Origin: Collinsella aerofaciens | GTDB taxonomy: Bacteria > Actinomycetota > Coriobacteriia > Coriobacteriales > Coriobacteriaceae | NCBI RefSeq assembly: GCF_020181355.1 | Contig: NZ_CP084004.1 | Span: forward strand, 372,001 to 436,000 | Length of the DNA stretch: 64,000 nucleotides | Direction of reading: 5' to 3' | Shown here: positions 18,450 through 26,226 of the stretch, piece by piece | How the letters are laid out: each line of letters starts with the position of its first letter | Position numbering within the stretch: the stretch's first letter is position 1 | Notes under the pieces: generated by a model | Seen by the model: only the letters and a program-made list of their open reading frames with translations | What the model was told of the DNA's origin: nothing | The model's database searches: none | Position numbers and translations under genes: made by a program

Positions 18450-18596
18450 ACCGAGTCCTTTCTTGCGATTAGTCTACGGCATCTATAGTCGCAAGAAGAC
18501 GAGTCGGCTACCATCGATATGGCTTACGCTTGCCTTACCGTTGTGTAAGGTAGGGCAGCCAGCCTGCCGCGTGTTGATATTGAGAGAGGACTCCTG

Positions 18597-19586
18597 TTGA
18601 AGACTGTTCATGTTGCCGCTGGGATCATTCGCAAGGATGGATCTGACGAGCTGCTTGCCGTGCAGCGCGGCTATGGCAACATGCAGGGACTTTGGGAGTT
18701 TCCCGGTGGCAAGCTCATGCGCGGCGAGTCGCCCGAGGACGCCGTACGCCGCGAGCTCATGGAAGAGCTGCAGGTAAAAGTCACCAACCTGCGCGATTTC
18801 TACACCGTTGAGTATGACTACCCCGATTTTCATCTCTCCATGGAGTGCTACTACTGCTCGCTCGCCGATGAATCCGATGAGCCCCAGAAACACGACCGCC
18901 AGCTCGATATCCGCTGGATTCCGCGCACCTCGCTTGCCACGGTGGAATGGATGCCCGCCGACAAAGGGCTTATCGATGCTCTGATTGAGTTGAAGGAAGA
19001 TCGGCTTGAGGCCAACGGCGCCGCCAACGACGCCGAGGCCGCCACGACCGACGAGCCCGCCACCAAACCCAAGCGCGCACCTAAGCGCCGCAGCAAAAAA
19101 CGTCCCAAGCCCGGTCTGCTCGACGGCATCGACACCTCGGACCTCTCCGCCGACGAGCGTGAGCTCGTGCGCCGTCGCGCCGCCATCAAAAAGTCCATGA
19201 AGGGCAACAAGCGCGCCAACACCAAACCCGAGCTACTCGTACGACAGCGCCTGCGCGCAGCAGGCCTTACGGGCTATCGCTTGGAATGGAAGGTTCCTGG
19301 CAAGCCCGATATCGCCTTTCCCGGGCGCAAGATCGCCATCTTCGTCAACGGCTGCTTTTGGCACCGCTGCCCCAAGTGCAACCCGAGCCAGCCCAAGCGC
19401 AACGTTGAGTTTTGGGAGGCAAAGTTCCGTCGCAACGTCGAGCGCGACCGCGCTGCCATCAACGCACTTACCCAAATGGGCTGGACGCGCATCACCATCT
19501 GGGAATGTGAGCTCAAAAAGGACCGCATCGACGCCACCATGGAAAAGGTCATCGAGCAGGTGCGCGCCGCAGAGCCGCAGCGCTAG
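18597..19586 (+). CDS. MutT/NUDIX hydrolase fused to a Vsr-type mismatch endonuclease
   Basis: 329 residues with two enzyme domains. Residues 1-135 are a MutT-like NUDIX domain: the box GGKLMRGESPEDAVRRELMEEL spans about 38-59 (full box not repeated here) and fits GX5EX7REUXEE. A charged linker rich in Lys, Arg, Ala and Pro (about 135-185) leads to a Vsr domain (about 190-325) with GKPDIAFP (catalytic Asp), FVNGCFWHRCPKC (zinc ligands and catalytic His) and FWEAKFRRNVERD. NUDIX MutT removes oxidised nucleotides and Vsr nicks T:G mismatches. The start is a TTG after GAGAGGA. No Dcm-type methylase is adjacent. Confidence 0.88.
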   Translation: MKTVHVAAGIIRKDGSDELLAVQRGYGNMQGLWEFPGGKLMRGESPEDAVRRELMEELQVKVTNLRDFYTVEYDYPDFHLSMECYYCSLADESDEPQKHDRQLDIRWIPRTSLATVEWMPADKGLIDALIELKEDRLEANGAANDAEAATTDEPATKPKRAPKRRSKKRPKPGLLDGIDTSDLSADERELVRRRAAIKKSMKGNKRANTKPELLVRQRLRAAGLTGYRLEWKVPGKPDIAFPGRKIAIFVNGCFWHRCPKCNPSQPKRNVEFWEAKFRRNVERDRAAINALTQMGWTRITIWECELKKDRIDATMEKVIEQVRAAEPQR

Positions 19587-20132
19587 GAGCGAGCATTCAC
19601 ACGCTCCGCACGTCCGCGCCACATCCACGTCACAAACCTTAGAAAGCCCTTAAGCTCAAAACCTTTCAAGAGTGTTACTCGATGGCTTTGACCTGCAGTT
19701 TCATCGTAACATCAAACCAGGTTAAGCCTTTCTTTAGCGCTTCTTTGCAACAGCCGCGGCATAATACTGCCAACGCACGGGACCTAGCAGCATACCCCGA
19801 GCGCAATCTATTGGTGGACATCGAGGAGGCCGCACAAGCATGCATTCTTCCAATGACGCAGCACAGCAGCCATCCCTAAAACATGCAAACCTTTTCTCCT
19901 TCCCCCCGACACAGAGAAACAGCCTCCTCGACTCCCCCACCACAAAAACCAAACGCTCTGCAGACCAACACCTCAACCTGCAGACATCCTTCGAAAAACT
20001 CCAAGCCTCACTAGACCAGGCATTCCCCAACCAAGCCCGGGCATACTAATCCCCCATCAGCAAAGAAGCCCTAACGCCCCACCCATTTCCGCCCTAACGC
20101 CACAAGGGCGACGACCTCGAGTAGGTCAACTT
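19587..20132. other. Intergenic region with one doubtful small frame
   Basis: Over 500 bp separate the MutT-Vsr gene from the 3' hairpin of the aldolase gene. The only candidate is a 69-codon frame at 19840-20049 on the plus strand. It is preceded by GAGG at 10 nt, but codon use is odd (C- and A-rich, few G) and I see no domain. I do not count it as an established gene. Confidence 0.45.
19840..20049 (+). CDS. Doubtful small protein
   Basis: 69 residues, no recognised domain, Gln-, Ser- and Asn-rich. A GAGGAGG sequence lies about 10 nt before the ATG. The strand is strongly C-rich, unlike neighbouring genes. It could be spurious. Confidence 0.25.
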   Translation: MHSSNDAAQQPSLKHANLFSFPPTQRNSLLDSPTTKTKRSADQHLNLQTSFEKLQASLDQAFPNQARAY

Positions 20133-20257
20133 GGGAGGGACGAGGGCTTAGTCCCCCAATCTTTCCGCAGGGGGCAAAAAGCCTCGCCGCACGAAGTGCG
20201 CAGCGAGGCTTTTTGCATGCCCGAGGACGATTGGGGAACTAAGCCCTCGTCCCTCCC
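20133..20257 (-). repeat. Long 3'-end hairpin, family A, copy 2
   Basis: Outer arms 20133-20160 and 20230-20257 pair over 28 bp with one G-U type mismatch. The inner stem is GCAAAAAGCCTCGC with its complement, then CGCAC/GTGCG with a GAA loop. The layout and the unpaired blocks TTTCCGCAGG and CCGAGGACG equal those of copy 1 (5357-5484), but both stems have different sequences that still pair. It starts 34 nt after the aldolase stop codon. Confidence 0.85.
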
Positions 20258-20290
20258 CGGGATATGTAGCGAGTCGGAGTACCCTTGCTG

Positions 20291-21148
20291 TTACTCTGCT
20301 TTGCCCACAGAGTTAAGGTTGGTCATGCGGATCTTAACCAGCTCGGTGATCTCACGCATACCCTCCTTGGCCGGCTTCTTGGGATCGAAGCAGGCAGGGT
20401 TCTCGGCCATGTAGGCCATGAAGCCCTTGGTGTAGGCCTGACGTAGCTCGGTGGCGTAGTTAACCTTGCAGATGCCGTTCTTCACAGCCTCGGCAACCTG
20501 CTCATCGGGCACACCGGAGGTGCCGTGCAGAACCAGCGGCACGTCGACGGCGTCGCGGATGGCCTTGACCACGGACTGCTCGATGTGCGGATCGCTCGTG
20601 TACACGCCGTGGCTGGTGCCAACGCCAATGGCCAGCGAGGTGCAGCCGGTGCGCTCGACGAACTCCTTGGCCTCGGCAGGATCGGTGTAGGGGCTCTCGC
20701 CCTCAACCGCGGGACCGTCGTCCTCCTTGCCGCCAACCTTACCGAGCTCGGCCTCGACGGGCACGCCCATGGCGCGGCCAGCGTCGGCGACGGACTTGGT
20801 CAGAGCGATGTTGTCCTCGAAAGACTCGTGCGAGCCGTCGATCATGACAGAGGTGTAGCCCGTGCGGAAAGCCTGCATGCAGCGGTCATAGCCATCGCCG
20901 TGATCGAGGTGCAGAGCGACGGGCACGGAAGCGCGCTCGGCGGCAGCCTTGACCATGCCGTAGAAGTAGTCCAGACCAGCGGTCTTGATGGTGCCCGGGG
21001 TGGTCTGCATGATGACGGGGGACTTGGTCTCCTCGGCAGCGGCCAGGACGGCCATAACAAACTCGAGGTTCTCGACGTTGAATGCGCCAACAGCGTAGTG
21101 GCCGGCCTGAGCGTCCTTGAGCATCTTTTCGGTGGTAACAAGTGCCAT
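20291..21148 (-). CDS. Class II fructose/tagatose-bisphosphate aldolase
   Basis: 285 residues. Zinc ligands and catalytic residues of class II aldolases are visible: HLDHGDGYD, VEAELGKVGG, GTSHGVY and VLHGTSG. The sequence follows the GatY/KbaY branch more closely than the long FbaA type. It splits a ketose-1,6-bisphosphate into two trioses; either fructose- or tagatose-bisphosphate is possible, and it may serve the tagatose pathway whose other genes lie at 29.7-32.7 kb. The start at 21148 (MALVTTEKML) follows GAGGAG; longer in-frame extensions have no ribosome site. A large hairpin follows its stop codon. Confidence 0.88.
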   Translation of the reverse strand: MALVTTEKMLKDAQAGHYAVGAFNVENLEFVMAVLAAAEETKSPVIMQTTPGTIKTAGLDYFYGMVKAAAERASVPVALHLDHGDGYDRCMQAFRTGYTSVMIDGSHESFEDNIALTKSVADAGRAMGVPVEAELGKVGGKEDDGPAVEGESPYTDPAEAKEFVERTGCTSLAIGVGTSHGVYTSDPHIEQSVVKAIRDAVDVPLVLHGTSGVPDEQVAEAVKNGICKVNYATELRQAYTKGFMAYMAENPACFDPKKPAKEGMREITELVKIRMTNLNSVGKAE

Positions 21149-21482
21149 GAGCGTTTGCTCCTCTCCCTCGCCCGCATCTGGACATCGGGCGTAGTTGTTC
21201 ACAAGGCGTTTTACCTTGCGTTTTGCTGCGCTCATTGTATGAAATTCAGCGGCTTTACACGCGCGAGATATTGAGCCCATGCAGGTCAATACAGTCGTTT
21301 TTGAAAAGTAAACGGAAGGAATTTGAGCCGAGTGGACATGTTCGATATTGAATTTTGAGCGTTCAGCGTCTTTCTTTTATAGAAAAGATAAGTAATCGAA
21401 AGGTGTTTTCTTACTCAAAAAGAAAATGAACGAAAATAGAGTCAACACAATTCCTGCAAATTTAGCCGAGAATGGAGCAAGC
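21149..21482. other. Divergent regulatory region between aldolase and DeoR genes
   Basis: No gene is supported. The last 130 bp before the DeoR start are AT-rich, with GAAAAGATAAG, TTTTCTTACTC and AAAAAGAAAATG, plausible promoter and DeoR-binding sequences, but I cannot define a clear operator. Confidence 0.45.
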
Positions 21483-22286
21483 ATGGCCCAAGCCACCAAC
21501 CGTGCTTTTGCCGACGAACGCCGTACCGCCATTATGGAAATGCTCGATCATAACGCCTCAGTGCAGGTAGCAGAAATCGCCCAGACCTTTGGCGTGTCCT
21601 CCGTCACCGCCCGCGCCGACCTGGACGCGCTCGCCGAAGCAGGCAAGCTGCGCCGCACGCATGGTGGCGCCGTGTCGCTCCACAAACGTCTGACCGTCTC
21701 CACGCAGGATCGCCGCATCAATGTCAACGTCGCCGCCAAGCAAGCCATCGCGCAAAGCGCCATCGAGCTCGTCAATGACGGCGACACGCTGCTCGTCGAC
21801 TCGGGCACCACGGCGCTCGAGTTCGTTCGGCTCCTCGACCAGCGCAACGGCATCACCGTCATCACGGCCGACATTACCATTGCCGATTACATCGACGAGA
21901 GCATGCCCTCGGTCGATGTCGTCATGCTGGGCGGGGCGTTGCGCAAAGGCCATCGTTATTTGTACGGACCGCTCACTATGCAGGCGCTCCAAATGGTCCA
22001 TGCCGATCTGGCCGTCATGTGCCCCGGCGCCTTTGTCTCCAGCTGCGGCTTTACGACCGACTTTCCCCAGATGGCCGAGACCAAAACGGCTATGATCACC
22101 GCGGCCCATCAAAGCGTCGCCCTCATGGACGCCAGCAAGGTTAACGGACGCGGCATGTACCGCTTTGCCGAGCTGACCGATGTCGACGCCATCGTGATGG
22201 ACCGTGACCCCGACCATGCCGTCGCCACCTCAATCGCCGAGGCTACCGACAGCGCACGTCCAGCCCTCATCATTGCCGGCGCTTAA
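21483..22286 (+). CDS. DeoR-family transcriptional regulator
   Basis: 267 residues: DeoR helix-turn-helix near the N-terminus (VQVAEIAQTFGVSSVTARADLDALAEAGKLRRTHGGAV), then the DeoRC sugar-phosphate sensor domain with DGDTLLVDSGTT and the ADL..MCPGAF region. The ATG at 21483 follows GGAG at 5 nt; another ATG at 21426 lacks a ribosome site. It is divergent from the aldolase gene and probably controls it in response to a sugar phosphate. A perfect hairpin follows at 22292-22328. Confidence 0.85.
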   Translation: MAQATNRAFADERRTAIMEMLDHNASVQVAEIAQTFGVSSVTARADLDALAEAGKLRRTHGGAVSLHKRLTVSTQDRRINVNVAAKQAIAQSAIELVNDGDTLLVDSGTTALEFVRLLDQRNGITVITADITIADYIDESMPSVDVVMLGGALRKGHRYLYGPLTMQALQMVHADLAVMCPGAFVSSCGFTTDFPQMAETKTAMITAAHQSVALMDASKVNGRGMYRFAELTDVDAIVMDRDPDHAVATSIAEATDSARPALIIAGA

Positions 22287-22291
22287 ACAAA

Positions 22292-22328
22292 AACCACCAC
22301 AAAGGTGCCTGTCCCCTTTGTGGTGGTT
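22292..22328 (+). terminator. Hairpin after the DeoR gene
   Basis: AACCACCACAAAGG (22292-22305) pairs perfectly with CCTTTGTGGTGGTT (22315-22328). The following sequence is only weakly T-rich. Confidence 0.65.
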
Positions 22329-22360
22329 GTGATGGTTGAGCGTCAAAAGTGAACGTGTCG

Positions 22361-23521
22361 TTACTTGGACAGCTCGTCGGCAAGGGCCTCGATCTGAGCG
22401 CGCGAGGCGTCGTTGAGCGAGCCCAGCACAGTCACCTTGTTCTGCGTCAGGGTGATGTCCTTCATGCCCTCGAGCTCCTTGGTCATAATCTTGGCAGCTG
22501 CGGGCGCCCAGGAACCGGACTCGACAAGCGCCACGGTACGGTTCTGGTAGGCATGCTCGGCGAGCGTGTGGATAAAGGTGCTCATGCACGGGAAGATCTC
22601 GCCCTGATAGGTAATGGAGGCGAGCACCAGACGGTCGTAGCGGAACGCATCCTCAACGGCCTCGGCCATGTCGTCGCGAGCCAGGTCAAAGACGGAGACC
22701 TTCTGGCCGCGAGCCTCGAGCGCAGATGCGAGCTCCTCGACGGCAGCCTTCAGATGGCCATACACGCTCGCATAGGCGATCGTGATGCCCTCGTCCTCGG
22801 GCTGATAGCTCGACCAGGTGTTATAGGTGTCGAGGTAATAGCCCAGGTTCTCGGTCAGCACGGGGCCGTGGAGCGGGCAGATGATCTGGATGTCCAGGCC
22901 GGCGGCCTTCTTGAGGACGGCCTGCACAAACTTGCCGAACTTACCGACGATGCCAAAGTAGTAGCGGCGAGCCTCGCAAGCCCACCCCTCGGGATCCTCG
23001 ATGTCGTTGGCGCCAAACTTGCCAAAGCCGTCGGCACTAAAGAGCACCTTGTCGGTGGACTCGTAGGAGAAGATCACCTCGGGCCAGTGAACGTTGGGGG
23101 CGCCGATAAAGGTCAGGCTGTGGCCGCCCAGATCGAGCACGTCGCCCTCTTTGACGACCATCTTGCGCTCGGGGTAGTCGGTGCCAAAGTAGTTGACCAT
23201 CATGCGGAAGGCGCCCATGCTGGCCACAATCTGTGCCTGGGGATAGCGCTCCATAAAGGCGGCGATACCGGCGGAGTGATCGGGCTCCATGTGATGGACA
23301 ACCAGATAGTCGGGCGTACGGCCATCGAGCACGGCCTCGAGGTTGCCGAGCCACTCGTCAACAAAACCGCCATCGACTGAATCGGCGACAGCGATCTTTT
23401 CGCCCAAGATAACGTAGCTGTTGTATGCCATGCCGTTCTCGGACACGTCGTACTGGCCCTCGAACAGGTCAATGTCGTGATCGTCGACACCGATGTAGCG
23501 GATATCCTTGGTGATCTCCAT
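22361..23521 (-). CDS. FprA-type A flavoprotein (flavodiiron protein)
   Basis: 386 residues: an N-terminal metallo-beta-lactamase-like diiron domain with HHMEPDHSAG (H-x-E-x-D-H ligands) and FSADGFG, then a flavodoxin domain from about residue 245 (IAYASVYGHLKAAVEEL). Flavodiiron proteins reduce oxygen to water or nitric oxide to nitrous oxide with electrons from rubredoxin or a similar donor, and protect anaerobes. The ATG at 23521 follows AGGAGG. No rubredoxin gene is adjacent. Confidence 0.9.
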   Translation of the reverse strand: MEITKDIRYIGVDDHDIDLFEGQYDVSENGMAYNSYVILGEKIAVADSVDGGFVDEWLGNLEAVLDGRTPDYLVVHHMEPDHSAGIAAFMERYPQAQIVASMGAFRMMVNYFGTDYPERKMVVKEGDVLDLGGHSLTFIGAPNVHWPEVIFSYESTDKVLFSADGFGKFGANDIEDPEGWACEARRYYFGIVGKFGKFVQAVLKKAAGLDIQIICPLHGPVLTENLGYYLDTYNTWSSYQPEDEGITIAYASVYGHLKAAVEELASALEARGQKVSVFDLARDDMAEAVEDAFRYDRLVLASITYQGEIFPCMSTFIHTLAEHAYQNRTVALVESGSWAPAAAKIMTKELEGMKDITLTQNKVTVLGSLNDASRAQIEALADELSK

Positions 23522-23650
23522 CAGGCAAAGCCTCCTAGATAGACAAAAGAACCCGTCTATCATAACACTCGGCAGTATCCCAGCTGTTATCTGCCGGCAT
23601 CCATACCGATTGTTATTGAAATACGATAAATCGCCGTTTACCTGCGCAAA

Positions 23651-24682
23651 CTATGCGCGCGGTATCGCCGTGCTATGTCGAATAATGAGCTGGCCGGGAA
23701 TACGAATGGCAACGGTTTTGCCCGCCGTACCCGCCTCGGGAACCGCATGCTCGAATACCTCGCGTCCGCGCTGATGTAGATCAAATCGCACGGTCGTGAG
23801 CTCGTTGTGTGCCACAAAATCATCGAGCGAATCATCGACGCCCACCACGCTCACGTCCTCGGGCACGCGCAAGCCACTATCGCGCAGCGCTGCAATTGCG
23901 CCGTTTGCCATCTGGTCGTTTGCCGCGTAAATCGCCGTCATGGTGCGGTCGTGCTCGGCCAGATATCTGCCGGCCTCGTAACCGCTGTTGGCAGACCAGT
24001 CGCCCTCGAGCGGCGTCTGCGGCTTAATGTGCCTACGCTCGAGCGCATCCTGCCAACCGGCTCGACGAAATTGCTCGTCGACCGAGAACGACGGGCCGCC
24101 AATATAGCGAATTTGCTCATGCCCCAGCTCAAACAGGTGATTCATAAGCAAGAGCGAGCAGCCGTAATGATCGGAGTCTACCGTGGTCACCCGCGGGTGC
24201 GCGTACATGGTAACGATGACCGTGCCAATGCCCGGCAGTGGATCAAACGTCTCAAAATCGGGCGCCATACGGCTCATGCCGATAATGATGCCGTCCACAG
24301 GCAGCGCGGCCATACGACGCGTTGCCTCGGCAAGCGAAAACTCCTCGGTCTTGGACATCTCGACCAGCGTGATGGCGCAATTATGCTCGCGAGCAGCGCT
24401 GGCGATGCCGTCGATCATTGAGAGGTTGCCAAACTTGGTGACATCGTTGACGCACAGACCGACCGAATGGTAGCGGCCGTCGCGCAGCGAGCGACCGGCA
24501 TAACTCGGACGAAAGCCGAGCTCTTGCATAGCGGCCTGCACGCGCTGGCGCGTCTGCTCGTTAACGTTGGGCAAGCCGTTGGCGACGCGCGAAACCGTCT
24601 GCTGCGAAACGCCAGCAGCGCGGGCGACGTCGGCCATGGAGACCGGACGCGTACCTGTATCGTTGGACGGGCGCCTTGCCAC
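23651..24682 (-). CDS. LacI-family regulator of the galKT operon
   Basis: 343 residues with the LacI helix-turn-helix (MADVARAAGVSQQTVSRVANG, about 16-36) and sugar-binding core. It is transcribed away from galK. Three copies of a GTTAACGTACTC operator lie in the shared upstream region, so it probably represses galK-galT and itself with galactose or a derivative as inducer. It is related to the LacI genes beside the two lacE genes (shared GYEAGR/GYAAG, DSLDD and KTAIYA-type blocks). Confidence 0.85.
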   Translation of the reverse strand: MARRPSNDTGTRPVSMADVARAAGVSQQTVSRVANGLPNVNEQTRQRVQAAMQELGFRPSYAGRSLRDGRYHSVGLCVNDVTKFGNLSMIDGIASAAREHNCAITLVEMSKTEEFSLAEATRRMAALPVDGIIIGMSRMAPDFETFDPLPGIGTVIVTMYAHPRVTTVDSDHYGCSLLLMNHLFELGHEQIRYIGGPSFSVDEQFRRAGWQDALERRHIKPQTPLEGDWSANSGYEAGRYLAEHDRTMTAIYAANDQMANGAIAALRDSGLRVPEDVSVVGVDDSLDDFVAHNELTTVRFDLHQRGREVFEHAVPEAGTAGKTVAIRIPGQLIIRHSTAIPRA

Positions 24683-24776
24683 AGGATCACCTTCACCGTT
24701 GCGAGATCTGAATAGCGTGCATGCCGGCCCGGGCAGAAATACACCCCGCGCCGAGGCCCGCTATCGTCGGACGCAT

Positions 24777-24788
24777 GTTAACGTACTC
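24777..24788. promoter_or_regulatory. LacI-type operator, single copy
   Basis: GTTAACGTACTC matches the core of the paired operators at 24895-24980 and lies 95 bp upstream of the LacI start. Confidence 0.55.
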
Positions 24789-24894
24789 TACTTTTTCAAT
24801 CCGCAACTCTTCTGCTCTATAAGTCCATACGGCAATACCGTTCACGGCTGAATTTCTACCGATTACCAGATTCTCAAAAAGTGATAAGCGTTGT

Positions 24895-24980
24895 GTTATG
24901 AGTACGTTAACATAGCCCGTAGCGTGCGGTATCGTGAATACTTGGTTCATGCCGCTTCAAGTTGTTAACGTACTCATAAC
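24895..24980. promoter_or_regulatory. Paired operators upstream of galK
   Basis: GTTATGAGTACGTTAAC (24895-24911) is the exact reverse complement of GTTAACGTACTCATAAC (24964-24980). Two such sites 69 bp apart suit DNA looping by a tetrameric LacI-family protein. The second site ends 40 bp before the galK start. Confidence 0.7.
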
Positions 24981-25020
24981 GACGCAAAACCCACCCGGGC
25001 GCGCCAAGGAAAGGACTCCC

Positions 25021-26226
25021 ATGACCACCCCCGACGAAAAGACATTCGCCACGCTCACCAAGCTGTTCGAGGAGGAGTTTGGCCCCATCGGCGACCGCCA
25101 GGTGCTCTACGTGCACGCGCCCGGCCGTTCCGAGATCAGCGGCAACCACACCGACCACGAGGGCGGCCACGTTATCGCCGGCTCGCTCGATGTCGCCGTT
25201 GACGGCATCGCCGTGGCAACCGACTCCAACAAGATTCGCGTCGCCGACGAGGGCTATCCTACGTTTGAAATCATGCTCGACACGCTGGATATTCAAGAGT
25301 CCGAGAAGGGCACGTCCGCGAGCCTCGTCCGCGGCATGGCCCACGAGATTGCAGCCCTTGGCGTTGAGCCCCACGGCTTCGATTTCGCCTTCACCTGCTC
25401 CGTCCCCTCGGGCGGCGGTCTTTCCAGCTCTGCCGCCGTCGAGGCCGCGTACGGTCGCGCCATGGAAACCCTCTGGGGCGCACCCGCCATCGAGCCCGTC
25501 GCGCTCGCGCAGATGAGCCAGCGCACCGAGAACAACTATTACGGCAAGCCCTGCGGTCTGATGGACCAGGCCGCCGTGTGCCTGGGCGGCCTTGCCTACA
25601 TGGACTTTGAGGACCAGGCTCAGCCTAAAACCCAGAAGCTCGAGCTCAACTTTGAGGATCACGGCTATGCGCTCGTGCTCGTTAAGGTCGGTGCCGACCA
25701 CGTGGCCGCCACCGACGACTACGCCGCCGTTCCGCGCGAGATGCAGGACGTTGCCGCCGAGTTTGGCAAGGCACGCCTGTGCGAGGTCGACGTTGCCGAT
25801 TTTGACGCCAAGCTCCCCGAGCTGCGCGCCAAGCTGGGCGACCGCGCCTGCCTGCGCGCCGTTCACTACTGGTACGAGAACGGCCTGGTCGACAAGCGCT
25901 GGGCTGCTCTGAACGCCGGCGACATCGATCAGTTCCTGGTCCTGACGCGCGAGTCCGGCGCCAGCTCTGCCATGTACCTACAGAATGTCGTTGCCAAGCT
26001 GGGCTCCGAGCAGCCCTCGATGTATGCCCTGGCACTGGCCGAGCACGTGCTCGACGGCCGTGGCGCCGTCCGTATCCACGGTGGCGGCTTTGGTGGCACC
26101 ATCCAGGCCTTCGTGCCGCTCGACCTGGTCGACACCTTTATCACCAAGATGAACGGCTGGCTAGGCGAGGGCTCTGCCCGCCACTACGCAATTTCTGACA
26201 AGGGGGCTTACGCGGCATGGCTGTAA
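25021..26226 (+). CDS. galK: Galactokinase
   Basis: 401 residues, GHMP kinase family. The galactokinase signature is present as APGRSEISGNHTDHEGG (residues 33-49), and the ATP-binding motif as VPSGGGLSSSAAVE (about 128-141), with GGGFGGTIQAF near the C-terminus. It phosphorylates galactose for the Leloir pathway. AAGGAAAGGA precedes the ATG at 25021. It overlaps galT by 10 nt. Regulation is probably by the divergent LacI gene through the paired operators. Confidence 0.95.
   Translation: MTTPDEKTFATLTKLFEEEFGPIGDRQVLYVHAPGRSEISGNHTDHEGGHVIAGSLDVAVDGIAVATDSNKIRVADEGYPTFEIMLDTLDIQESEKGTSASLVRGMAHEIAALGVEPHGFDFAFTCSVPSGGGLSSSAAVEAAYGRAMETLWGAPAIEPVALAQMSQRTENNYYGKPCGLMDQAAVCLGGLAYMDFEDQAQPKTQKLELNFEDHGYALVLVKVGADHVAATDDYAAVPREMQDVAAEFGKARLCEVDVADFDAKLPELRAKLGDRACLRAVHYWYENGLVDKRWAALNAGDIDQFLVLTRESGASSAMYLQNVVAKLGSEQPSMYALALAEHVLDGRGAVRIHGGGFGGTIQAFVPLDLVDTFITKMNGWLGEGSARHYAISDKGAYAAWL

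Noticed and set aside
19734-20030. 98-codon frame on the minus strand
   Set aside because: No ribosome site, Cys/Arg-rich unusual composition, and it overlaps the doubtful plus-strand frame; neither is convincing.
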